Shown here: positions 33,127-43,968 of the stretch, one piece after another
How the letters are laid out: each line of letters opens with the position of its first letter
Position numbering within the stretch: position 1 is the first letter of the stretch
Source of the DNA: Eleusine coracana subsp. coracana
Lineage: Eukaryota > Streptophyta > Magnoliopsida > Poales > Poaceae
DNA: 64,000 bases
Direction: 5' to 3'
Assembly: GCA_032690845.1 (NCBI GenBank)
Contig: CM064429.1
Coordinates: 13,424,569-13,488,568 of the forward strand
Translations under genes and position numbers: made by a program
Notes under the pieces: generated by a model
What the model was told of the DNA's origin: nothing
Databases searched by the model: none
What the model saw: the letters and a program-made list of their open reading frames with translations, nothing else

Positions 33127-34200
33127 TATTGGTCGTAGTTACGCACCCACTCATATACAGCAAGAGAATAGTTTATAATTGTAGCCTATTTTGCCTTAGA
33201 GTATTCCAAGGTTTGATTGAATCCATAGAGAGCAAACATGACCTTGACTATTATTTGATCTACTCACTAAAATATAACAAGAGGGTGAATTTATGAAGTG
33301 ATAGAAACTAATCGTTCCTATGGTTCAGGTAACTAGCATGCAACTCATACTTATAAATTCATTCAGTGAGTCTAGTATTCTATAAGACATTGTGGTTCTA
33401 CCCACTTTGGCCCTGTCACAGTAGGAGCTAATCGTTCCCCACTGGTTTCTCGCACTATGTGATCATCATAACATAGCTAAACATCTAACAATGTTAATAG
33501 ATTCACATATAGGATCATGCATAATCTCATACAGAATAAGTTCATCACTCATAGACTAATTATGCCAAATGAATTTACAAATTTTGAGAGTTTACATAGC
33601 TAGATTTCCTTCCCCACGGGAGAGAATATGAAGACTACTCACTCATCCTGCCAAGATCCATAGACATGGTTTGGTGCGATGAGGGAATACAGCATGGAAT
33701 GCACAGGTGTCGATCGGCACGGTGATGTGTCGGTCGACACATTCTACTTTCCTGGCGCTGATGGTTGGTGTTGGCCTTCGTCACCGTCGCAACTGCTCAA
33801 AACCCTAAATTAAGAGTTTTTCAGTCCCCCCCCCCCCTTCAAATAATTGCCTTCTCTTTATATCATTGTGTTCTGGGTCCAGTTGCACCGACACCGACTC
33901 TAATTCAATGTTAAGCTTCACCCTCTATAGAATCAGTCTTAAATTTAGGCCTCCTCATTATGACAATCGACAAATGGGTTGCGTCGATCGACACGACCTT
34001 GATATTCCTTCATCTTGACCCAATTCATTGCTCTTGTCCATAAATTCTTGGCTTTCACCTATTTTCTCCACAACACGTAGAAAACAAGAAAACTATGAAT
34101 ATATGCAATAGTTGGGGGTTAATTGTTAGCAAATCCAATAAAGTAAGGTGCAAATCACCTTAATTATGGCCTAATAAATTGTATCTAGAAAGTGCCAATA
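33127..34200 (-). repeat. 3' LTR of the minus-strand element
   Basis: 1074 bp, read on the minus strand from TATTGGCACTTTC (34200) to GACCAATA (33127). The terminal inverted repeat is perfect for 6 bp, but the ends are TA...TA rather than TG...CA. A TATA box on the minus strand is at plus 33857-33862. Palindrome cores at 33965 and 33986 lie 106-127 bp upstream of it, matching element 3 (108-129). Confidence 0.85.
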
Positions 34201-34215
34201 GCTCCCCACACTCAA
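34201..34215 (-). other. Polypurine tract of the minus-strand element
   Basis: On the minus strand, TTTGAGTGTGGGGAGC directly precedes the LTR start. Confidence 0.75.
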
Positions 34216-35465
34216 ATCATTGCTAGTACTCGAGCAATATCCAATTCATTCAACCAATCATCACCCTGTTGGAATCATTATAAGTAAAAAAATTTACAAT
34301 ACCTCCCATTTAGCAAATGACAGTCATTGCAATGACTTGTTATTCCTCCACAAGGATTTCTCTCAGTTTGAAAAGTGTTTCACCTCAACACTTCAATCAA
34401 TCAAATTTATCACAAGGTTCATTGTTAAAACAATATTTTCATTCTCCCTTCTTATCAATACATGAATAATGCATGAATTTTAAGACTTCACTTGTTCACT
34501 CAAATGTGTATCCTTCCCTCTATTATTTAATATGAAGCTTATTTGTGGATATTGGACGGTAAATAACAAATTGAATCAGAGAGTCATTTAAGTAAAAAAT
34601 ATGCTCAATCATGCCTTCTAAAAGGGAGAGTCTCTCAGAATGGCGGGAATACAGAGGATCAGTGAAATGGACAAAAGAAACTAAGAAATAAAGATAAAGA
34701 ATGGGATCAAGTGTAGCAGTGCGTACTGAGCTTCTGGATTTATACTCTTGAATGTATGAAATTCTTCCACTAAGACTTTTTCCTTTCTTCTTTCATTGTT
34801 TTGATCGGCACGTACTATGCCGGTAGGCACAACCCTTTTTTTTTCTTCTTTTTCTTTTCTTCTTTTTCTTTTTTATCTTTATTTTCTTGGATACAAAATC
34901 TCTCTCTAGTTTCTAGATCAGTGGCACTTTTGCTTGTAGGTTGTAGAGGGGGTAGAGAGAACAAAGACATATGTTTTTGGATGGAAGAAGAAACAATTAT
35001 GGATGGCTAGAAAATTTCGTGATGAACAAATAGTCTCCTTTCAAGCTTAGTCATAATCATGAGCACAAAGTTGACAAAGATGCTTCCTATCAAAGGGTTC
35101 GTATATTGTATAATCTCCAAGTCACTTGGCTAAGTGTAATAGGTAATTATGTAATCTTGATTCAATGAATCAACTCTTATGAAAGAAGGAGGTTTTCAAA
35201 TTAGATAATAAGCAGAGCAGCATTCAACAACTCAAGTAATTTTAGTGAAACACTCGTCAAAACAAGATATATAATATGGGGTTTTGCACATCAATTTGAC
35301 AACCAACACTAACTTTATTTAAGGTATCATAATCATTTTGACTCGATACATAACTAAGCAATTGCTAAACAAACTCTCAAGCCACATGACTTTAACTTTT
35401 GTTGTCACCTTAGATCTATAGCTCATCTCTGTGGGAACAGGCTATAAGAGGTCCTCCTATTTTAA

Positions 35466-36612
35466 GGGCGTGTTTGGCATAGGTCCACTCCACCTCAGAG
35501 CAGCTCTGCTCCAAAACTCCACTCCAAAGCAGCTCTTCTATGGAGCTGGAGCTGTCTGTTGAGGTGTTTGGCTATATCACTGGTAGCAGCTCCACAAAAG
35601 AGAGTTTTCAGGGTGACTTGATGTTTTTGCCCATGGTTGACTTGGTTGTATGTGATGTAGCATAATGATTAAAATAAAGTTATTTTTCACCATACGCTGC
35701 AAGTTAAACTAATTTTTTTAAAGAAAATTCAAATTTCGAACAAAACACATAATAATTGTTAACATTCAAAATGATTGGCATGCTCGTCAGTCCTGCTCTT
35801 ATCTTCTTTGTCAATACGCTGCAATTCGTTTTGTTCGTGGGCTTCTGCTCGTATCTCCTTTGTCAATCTCATGAATCAAGCTATGAAGATGGCTCAGAGC
35901 CATGGCTGCTACGTGTGCGCTCGGGACGAGCAATTGGTATGCTCGTTAGTCCTGTCTCCACGCGCTTCGGCTTTAGGCATCAGCATCGAATCGAACATGA
36001 GGAACGTTGCTGCCCGATGAATTGAAGTTACATTATTGTGTCGAGTTTCAAACGTCAGCATTGACATTCGGCTTCAGGTGAGAGGCCTCAACGTTGGCCG
36101 ACAAGGGGGCGTCGTGGACCGTCCTGCTCATGTGGCATCAGCGCTGGCTGACAAAGAGGCGGCAGGTGCTATGGTGGGCCATCAGAAGGGCGGGCAGCGG
36201 CACAATGAGCGGATCCAATAGGCTGGGCATCAGCACTGCATTGTGGCAGACCTTCTGCTTTTGATGTGGTGGTGGTGGGTCAGCGGCGCCTAGGGTTGGA
36301 AGGGAGGCAGGCGGGATCTCGAAGAAAAACTAGAGAGAGGGCGAGGGAGGCTTGCGGCACGGGAGGAAGAAAAGAAGCGAATGGTTTTCTGTGTAACCAG
36401 TGGCAATTGTGGGTAATTCTTTCGCAACTCCGCGATATCTTTGATTTGGTCCATTTTTGGAGTGGGTCAGGAGGTGCTTCGAAAATTTGTACTGGGGCTC
36501 CTCTAACTCTAAGAAGTTGGGCTGCTCTGAAAATATTTGGAGTTGGGGTGTTTGGCTGGCTCCTATCCGCTCCGAACTGGAGTTTGGCTCTGGAGCCATG
36601 CCAAATACGCCC
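35466..36612. mobile_element. Tourist/Harbinger-like element, 1147 bp
   Basis: Terminal inverted repeats GGGCGTGTTTGGCAT and, inverted, GGGCGTATTTGGCAT (14 of 15 match), flanked by TAA on both sides (35463-35465 and 36613-36615), the 3-bp site typical of PIF/Harbinger. The ends are rich in GGAGC/GCTCC words. The interior (about 35890-36400) is GC-rich and unlike the ends, without a clear ORF or transposase, so it may be captured host sequence. It lies inside the minus-strand Athila element, whose sequence continues across it. Confidence 0.8.
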
Positions 36613-36666
36613 TAAGACTCACGACTGACATGACTCAAAACAATCGAATCTAGAAGTAGAGATGAT

Positions 36667-36684
36667 CCTCCCCCACACTCAAAA
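36667..36684 (-). other. Internal polypurine-tract-like sequence (minus-strand element)
   Basis: On the minus strand, TTTTGAGTGTGGGGGAGG, the counterpart of 21483 in element 3. Confidence 0.55.
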
Positions 36685-36879
36685 CTTGCAATGTCCTCAT
36701 TCCAGCAGAGAAACACCTATACAAACCTAAGGACAAATTCCATTCCTTCTCAATATGCCAAAGAGTTTCTGAATATTCTAATTTAGAAAGCAGTAATCCA
36801 TCTCATTCATATCCATCATGTCTTGGACTTTTCAATGAAGATTATCATTATTACCTCGGCATCTATAGCAGCAACTCAG

Positions 36880-38412
36880 AGCAGGTGGACCATGATGTGC
36901 AGAACGGGATGAAGAATTTGCAAACTGCCTTTGTGCCGATCGGCACACACACCGTGCTGATTGACATCTTTCTTCTTCATCTCCAGAGCCTATGGCTTCT
37001 CCTCTCAAATCATCTGTTTTATCTTTGGTCTACTGAGGTCCTCTATTGATTTCATCAGTAGCCATATCTTCTTTATTTCCATCGTTTTCTGATTCCTCAT
37101 AAGGCTCCTCTTTTGGCTCTTCTTCCTCAACTTCCTCCATCGACTCTTCTTCCTCAACTTCCTCCATTGGCTCTTCTTCCTGAACATCCTTCATTGGCTC
37201 TTTATCCTTATTGTGTTCTTCTACATCCAAAGTATCCAAAGTGCCAACTGCCAATGGGGCTTTAGTGTTTGAAAGAGTCTCCAAACAATACAAAGACTTG
37301 GAAAGATCACTATCCCACTTGGAATATTTTTTCTTTGGTGTGGAGGAAAGACGAACAGAATGACGAATTCCTTATGAATCCTTACACCTCTTTGCATTCG
37401 GCGCATCTTCTGAGGTATCATCACTAAGCTCCATAAAGTTGACCATCTTGAACTCATGACGATTGGCTGCATCGGCACCTAAAGCAACAACATCTAGATG
37501 AGAATGTAGCTCCTCCAGATTTCTCCTTCTTCTTGCCCTAGCTTCTCATTCACATTTTATGCATTGTAAAATCACATTATTAATCTCCCATGGTACTTTA
37601 TGTCCTCTGACAATAGGAAAACTATGGTCTGTTACAAAATTCCCAAGGATAAACTTCTGATCATCATTCATAAAGTTCTCTACATGTCATTGATGATTTT
37701 TCCTATAGAAGAAGCACTTACAACCCTGAACTGTGGCCTCCTTATGAATTTGATTTTCCTGAAAAACCTCCCCAGTGGAAAGAACACGTGGTTGGATCTC
37801 GTGCCCATCGGCATTAGGCGTGTGCCGATCGGCATCATCTTCCTGCTGACTTGGTGCTTCCTGAGCCTCAGCAGCAGTGCTCTATAAGTCAATATTGTAC
37901 TCACTATAAAATCTGGATTTATGAATAGTCAATATGCAATCTCGATCTAAATCCTCTTTCTCTTCGACAGCAAACATCTTCTCTAACGAGACTAAACCTT
38001 GGTATTTCAATGGACTATCATTAGAGAGAAGGCTATCCGTGATGTACAATTCAAAAACGGCTTTGTGTTCATCGAACACTGTAGATTTTCCGTTATGAAC
38101 CAGTACTTCTTTAACCTTCTTTTGAAGAGCTGCATCCATCCCCTTCTTTTCCTTGTTCCAATTGTCAGATTTGCTCTTGTACATCCATGCTTGCCAAAGG
38201 GACAACCACACTATTGGATCTTCTGCAGTTGGAGAAACCAATCTATCCCCCTTCCATGGCAGCATGGGGCTCATGGGGGCATATTCTCCATCATGCTGAT
38301 CGACATCAGACTTGCGCCGAACAGTACCGTCCATGTGCCGATCGGCATCAACTTGCTGCCGATCGGCACCGATGGACTCTCCACCAGATCCGTTGCCTAG
38401 CATTGCTCTCAT
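36880..38412 (-). pseudogene. Accessory ORF of the minus-strand element
   Basis: The N-terminal frame (38412 to 37882, 176 residues) matches the accessory ORF of element 3 in the block around DPIVWLSLWQAWMYKSKSDN. It opens with a seven-residue repeat (ADR-type) encoded by four palindrome-type units with cores at 38361, 38340, 38319 and 38298, each exactly 21 bp apart. Downstream, a Glu-rich segment (37293-37030) is built from a 27-bp unit repeated about three times (37106-37190; EEEPMEEVE). Frames are shifted between these parts. Function unknown. Confidence 0.65.
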
Positions 38413-38478
38413 ATTTAGGGTTTCCTAGAGAACTCTTGTGTGTAAAATTGTGATGCTGGAACTGAAGGTTTCCTCGAA

Positions 38479-38611
38479 TATTTATATATCCTCGAGTTCT
38501 TGCTTGTATTGCACTCCAACTCATATATATGGAAAATTCATTGGAATATCTCGAAGGAAGGCGACTTACCGACTCGCAACTGACTTGGACTCTACCGTGC
38601 CGATCGGCACG
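38479..38611 (-). promoter_or_regulatory. Candidate internal promoter of the minus-strand element
   Basis: Minus-strand TATAAATA (plus 38479-38486), with a palindrome (GTGCCGATCGGCAC, core 38602) 119 bp upstream. The ORF start is 74 bp downstream, with AAACCCTAA between. The spacings are almost those of element 3 (118 and 79 bp). Confidence 0.5.
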
Positions 38612-38929
38612 CAGGCAAAACTGCCTGTACCGACTCAAATAAATAAAAAATACACAAAAAGAGAAAATAAACAGATACAATACCTTTGTTTTACGTCTTT
38701 AGGTTTGACCACTCAATGCTTCACTTAACATAATAAATATCAAAAGATTTAAGCTCAAAAGTATCATGTTCCAGATATACCTTAAATCGTTGAACCTCCA
38801 TAGTAAATTCATTTTGGTTTTCCATCGCTGATGACAACGACTCCCAATGGTAAAACTCCATGAACAAGATACATGCCATCCCATTTGCTCTTCAACTTAA
38901 CTTTGCTAAATAACCAAAATCTAGAATTG

Positions 38930-39779
38930 TAGAGAAGTACCCAATCACCTTCATGGAACTCCTTTTTTAACAACTTTTTGTCCATCGTTTAATCTTGTCT
39001 TTGTAGGTTGCAGCGTTGTCATATGCTTTCAATCTCATTTCTTCGAGCTCACTAATTTGTATCTTTCGTTTCATCACGGCGACATCTAAATTCAGATTGA
39101 TCTCCTTTATTGCCCAATATGCTTTATGTTCCAATTCTACAGATAAGTGACAAGTTTTTTCATAAACAAATTGGTAAGGTGTCATACCAATTGGTGTCTT
39201 GAAAACCGTACGATAAGCCTAGAGTGCTCCATTCAACTTATTGGACCAATCTTTTTCTTCCTTTATCACTATCTTGTGAAGAATATTCTTCAATTGTTTA
39301 TTGGATGTTTCTACTTAATCATTTGTTTGTGGATGATAAGCAGTTCCAATTCTATGCTTAATTCTCATCTTTACCAAAGTTTTAGCAAACTCACTTCCAA
39401 TAAAATGGCTGCCTCCATTTGTTATAATGACTCTAGGTACTCTATATCTTGGAAAGATGCAATCTGTGATTATTGATTTTAATTCCCTTGTAGAACTAAA
39501 TTTGCAAGGCATAGCTTCTACACTTTTTGATACATGATCCACAGCAACCAATATGTACTCAAAACCATGAGAATTAACAAAGGGCCCCATAAAATATGTT
39601 CCCCAAACATCAAATACATCAACTTGCAAATTATATTGGAGGGGCATAGCATTACGACTATTCGTATTCCTAACTCTTTGACATTGAGGATATGTTGCAA
39701 CATACCTTTTAGCATCCTCAGGCGTCTTTGCGATATTCACAATGTGTACACATTTGTTTGAAAATGTGGTAAGAATCAT
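38930..39779 (-). pseudogene. Integrase fragment of the minus-strand element
   Basis: Reads from 39779: DAKRYVATYPQCQRV (the first Cys of CxxC is Tyr), FDVWGTYFMGPF (first catalytic Asp replaced by Tyr), ITNGGSHF (second Asp replaced by Asn) and HPQTND, then a stop near 39318. It resumes at 39185 with TPYQFVYEKTCHLSVELEHKAYWAIKE and the C-terminal domain. Catalytic residues are lost, so this copy is inactive. Confidence 0.85.
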
Positions 39780-39966
39780 ATTTATAAAAATTGTGTAAAA
39801 TATTGGTTACACTAGAAATTTGACTTTTATTAGTGGTTGGATGTTGAATTTATGTAGAACTTTGTAACCTGGCTCATAAATATGAGACAGGATGGCCGTT
39901 GTTGTAATCTTGATTACATAGTGACAGGCTTGTCCCACGGATGTAGGCTTCGGCTACACCTTTGTG

Positions 39967-40890
39967 ATCTTGCATGATGAGGACATCACCCTTATGGATA
40001 CACCCAGCATTCCGCCAACCAAAATGCAAGTTCATGCGCGACAACTGAATTTACGGGTGAGCTTGTTCCTAATGATTCCTTTATATGATTTTGAGAATAG
40101 ATTGCTACCTAATGAATTAATTGTTGTTAGAAACCATGGAGATGATGATGAGATAGCTGAGGAGGTGATTGGAGACGTGATGGGCCAGCAAGGACGTCCA
40201 AGCCAAGGTGGAGGCCCAATCAAAACCGACTTCGAGTCTGTTTCGGAGCCCAAGACCAGTCTGCACTAAAACGGACCCCCAGGACGCATACTGACTCGGA
40301 TTTGGACGTTCTATATATGCCTGGAAAGATAACGAAAAGTCCTTTCCAACCCAACTGGTCCCATGTCAAAATTCGTCCCAAGCCGTCGGCAATCGCCGAA
40401 ACAATTCGACTTCCAGAATCTGTCCTGGTGCTGCGACACCGTAATCGGTCTTTGGACCATGTATCGAGTTGAGCCCACTTAGGGCTGCGTCCAGGGGGTC
40501 TTGCACGACCTTAGGGTCCTCATATACAGCCTCCGCCTCTTCATTAGGGTTTGGGGATTTGCTTAGATCAATTCTGTTCATAAACAGTTTCGCCGTTCAT
40601 CGGTTTGTGAGACCCCAACTTCGAGAGTTTAATCATACATCTGCAATTGTGTTGTAATCTTCGTTGTTCTTGCTTGTGTTCTTGATTCGTAGGCAGGGAT
40701 CAGCCTTCTCGGCGAGGTCAATCGTCTTTTGGACGGTTGATGACCAGAGGAGACGTCGTGCTGCGATTGCGGGGTTTAGAACGTGCTGTTCTGAAGCCGG
40801 ATCGATTTGTGTGTCGCCTCCGACCAAATCAACTTACCAAGAACCTTTCGGAAGATCGGGAACCCTTGTTCACATCATTGCATCTTTTGG
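39967..40890 (+). pseudogene. Second copy of the element A 3' tail
   Basis: Parallel to 9935-10165 plus 30584-31240. It encodes the end of pol (ARQLNLRVSLFL, LYDFENRLLPNELIVVRNHGDD, GRPSQGGGPIKTDFESVSEP) to a stop near 40267. A non-coding part follows with TATATAT near 40312 and extended similarity to 30680-31240. Here the pol end is intact and shows that the family's ORF runs past TRARAR. The upstream boundary lies near 39960; DNA at 39780-39960 is unassigned. Confidence 0.75.
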
Positions 40891-43535
40891 CTCAGACATA
40901 TTGCTCATTGTACATTATCTTCACAAAAATTCTCAGATAGTGATCTCACAACTTTCTGAAAAAAAGATTTGAGATAAGTTTTGTTAAAACTTCTGAAGAA
41001 AGTTCCTGACATAAATTTCTAGCTATATTTTCTTCAGAGTTTCATGCCCAGTTTGCATGTACGTGCCATTCCAGTGTAAATCAAATAGAGTTTATCATAT
41101 GCCAATTCTGTGACAAAGTTGTAGGCATGGATCAAAAATATTGAGGCTCGGCTCTTTCTGAACGTGATCCTGTAACAGAACCGCCTTACCACGGAGTGAT
41201 TCAATCTTTCTTGGGTGACGACATGCGCTATGATGTCCAATAGTACAACATGTGACACAAATAATATAGTTTGTAACTAAAATATAGATATATTACAGAG
41301 TTTTATATAAATCTAAATTTAAGTTACAAACTAGAGTTTAATAAAAATGCAAAAATAAATTGGTTCAACAATAGATAAAATAGTTTGACAAAATGAGTAA
41401 GATACAATCATCCTCTCACAGTGATAAATAGAAGCAATAGCCGGCCTTGATCGGTGTCATGTCCATGACACCGTACCAGCACATAGAAGATCTACTCCTC
41501 GTCGGTTTTGGTGCAAAGTTCCCATTCATTGTTCCAATAGTCTAGGCGCAGACCCTCCTAGTGGAACCTTCCATCACAATGACAATCTTCTCCCTGATCA
41601 TTTGAAAATCACATGGAGCTATATCATGAGGAACTAATACTCAGTAAGACTTACCCGTAAAAAATGTCAAACTACAGCCGACTCCTAGACATGCACAGGC
41701 TAAGGGTAGGGTTTTTTATGTTGCCAAAAAAAACAGTCTATAAGTGAATCCTTATTTTTCATGTTTTAACATCAAGTTAATTTGTCATGCAAAATAATAA
41801 ATTTATTTTGCAGTATATCTATAACAAACAAGGTTGCAGTAAAATATAATTGAATATAGTACAACAATATTAAATCTTGTAATCATGTTTCCCTTGTTAC
41901 TACGTTTCGGCGGAATGACTAAGGGGAACTCGTTACTATGAAGGGCAGCGACTGGAAATGATTTACACCATACTGGAGAAACCTGCTTGCACGACCCATA
42001 CGCGCTTCCTGGAAGCCGCATGGAGCAACTTTTCGCTTTGACACCGCAAGGTCTTCCGGGTCCAGACTCTCCCGAGAAGGGTCCCCCGACGCGATGCGTC
42101 CCGGACAATATCAGTGATTGGATTGCTCTCTCCTCTAAACCCCAGTTCCACCAAACAAGGAAGAAGGCTATCTTTCGACCAGGCAGTAATTGTCGCTACA
42201 TCAGTTTACTGGGACCATAATTCTAGCATGCAAACAGTATGTTTAAACTTGATCCCATGGATCGAACATGACACGGGCCATATGCGACACAACGGGGCTA
42301 GCACCTTGAAGACAAGTTATATTTCCCTTTCCACCTAGTTTGCCCGTCTGGTCTCCAATTTAATCCCATCAACAACCTTTCTTTCTCCAAAATCATTCCT
42401 AAGTGATATGAGTCCTGAACTACGAGCGGTTTCCATACCACTCGTCAATTTGTCATCCTAATTAAGTGAAGGAACTAATCGACCCGAGACTATCATTGGT
42501 AATCCAGATATCTATTGCATACTAGGTTTCCAATCAACTCTTATAAACCTAATGCGCAAACATTCCTACATCACTATAAAATCAAATGACAGTAAAATTT
42601 GGTGGGAAGAAAAGGGGCTTGCTTGAACTTGCTCTTGATCGGCGGGGTCACCACCACCTTCGGGCTGCTGCACGGTCTCAAGCTCAACGTTGTTCACCTC
42701 GGGATCTACATGATGAAAATAATGATGACGTGCATAAGAGATTATGTGAGGCATTTTACTAATAAAAAGTATTTTGTTATTATATACATGTTCAGTTTAT
42801 TGATTAGTGAGGAGTTAGTTTTTAATTTACGTATTATCTTCATTGGCTCCATTTTGTTAATATGTCGTATCTATAATTAAGATATGTGCATAAGTCGAAT
42901 TGAATATTATGAGTGAATATGAAACATGACAGTGGATAAGTAACTAAATAATATTCCAAGTGTAAGGGTGTTGCTAGGCATAAAATCCTTGTATGTGAAA
43001 TAGTGCTAAGTTACTTGACTATATGGGCATGTGAATAAATAAGCTCATAGAAGAAAATAATTCATTTAGCATGGTTCTAGACAACCTATGCTCATGGGTA
43101 ATTTATCATAGGTTGAGCTCAACATAAGTGAGTTATGTACCAAGTTTTATTAACATGCATGGTGTCATTTATTTTTAATAATTAGATTAGTATAAATGCC
43201 AAATAATTAATTATCATACAAATATTGAACATTAAAATATGTGGCTTTTGCAAGGTGCTCATGAATGACAAAAGAGGTATGCATGCCAAGTTTCAATTAC
43301 ATGCAATGTGTCAATTATTTTTAATAATGGAAACAATATAGAAACAAAATAATTAATACATGCAAAAAATAATGAGAATAAAAATATATATGATTTTGTT
43401 GGTTGCTTTAGAATGGCAAGATGCACGCCAATTTACATGATTTTACAATGAATAAAAATAAATATAATTTTATTGGTTGTTAAATTAAGTATTTTTCGCA
43501 AACAAAATACACTTGAGAACACATCTCAACGACTT
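40891..43535. other. Gene-free AT-rich stretch
   Basis: No supportable gene. 41900-42330 is more GC-balanced than its surroundings and reads open on the minus strand (41963-42154 and 41803-42108), with a flavour of organellar DNA that I could not match to any gene. The rest, especially 42750-43500, is AT-rich intergenic sequence. Confidence 0.5.
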
Positions 43536-43606
43536 GATTTGGATCGTCGGCAGTTGAGAGGCAGCAGTTGCTCTCGGCAGTTGCGCTCTCCGCCGTTGAT
43601 TCTCAC
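43536..43606 (+). repeat. Left terminal inverted repeat of the Mutator-like element
   Basis: 71 bp, inverted match to 46878-46947. It has a CTCTCCGCCGTTG block near the inner end. Confidence 0.85.
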
Positions 43607-43968
43607 TTACGTGAATCATGCGGCTTGCACTATTTTCTGGCCCATTATTTACGTATCACCCGTCCAACTACCGGCCCAGTCTGGCCCAACAATGATCGGA
43701 CAGTTGCCGGCATCAAGAAAAGGGCAGCGGCCGCAGTAATTACGCCGTGGAGGGAAACTGGCGTACTTGGCTCAGCTTTGCCGCCAAATCCAGATAGGGC
43801 ACCACTTCTACTCTCCTTCACCAGTAAGAGAAAGCACCCCCAATCCCAGTTGAGGTGCAACAAAGCGTGGCTAATTCAGTTGATTGAAGAAAAAGAAGCA
43901 ACAAGACACGGCTGCAACTTTTGATTGAAGGTCTCAACTTGGTTAATCAGTTCTGGCTTGTCGTGGGG

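Larger units (their letters stand above)
33127..39779 (-). mobile_element. Minus-strand Athila-like element, 5'-truncated relative of element 3
   Basis: On the minus strand, in order: integrase (39779 down to 38930), internal promoter, accessory ORF, internal and terminal polypurine tracts, and 3' LTR (34200-33127). Everything upstream of mid-integrase, including the 5' LTR, is missing; homology stops at 39779. A Tourist-like element sits within it at 35466-36612. It shares with element 3 the order, the palindromes and their 21-bp spacing, and LTR length (1074 bp), but the sequence is clearly diverged. Confidence 0.85.
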
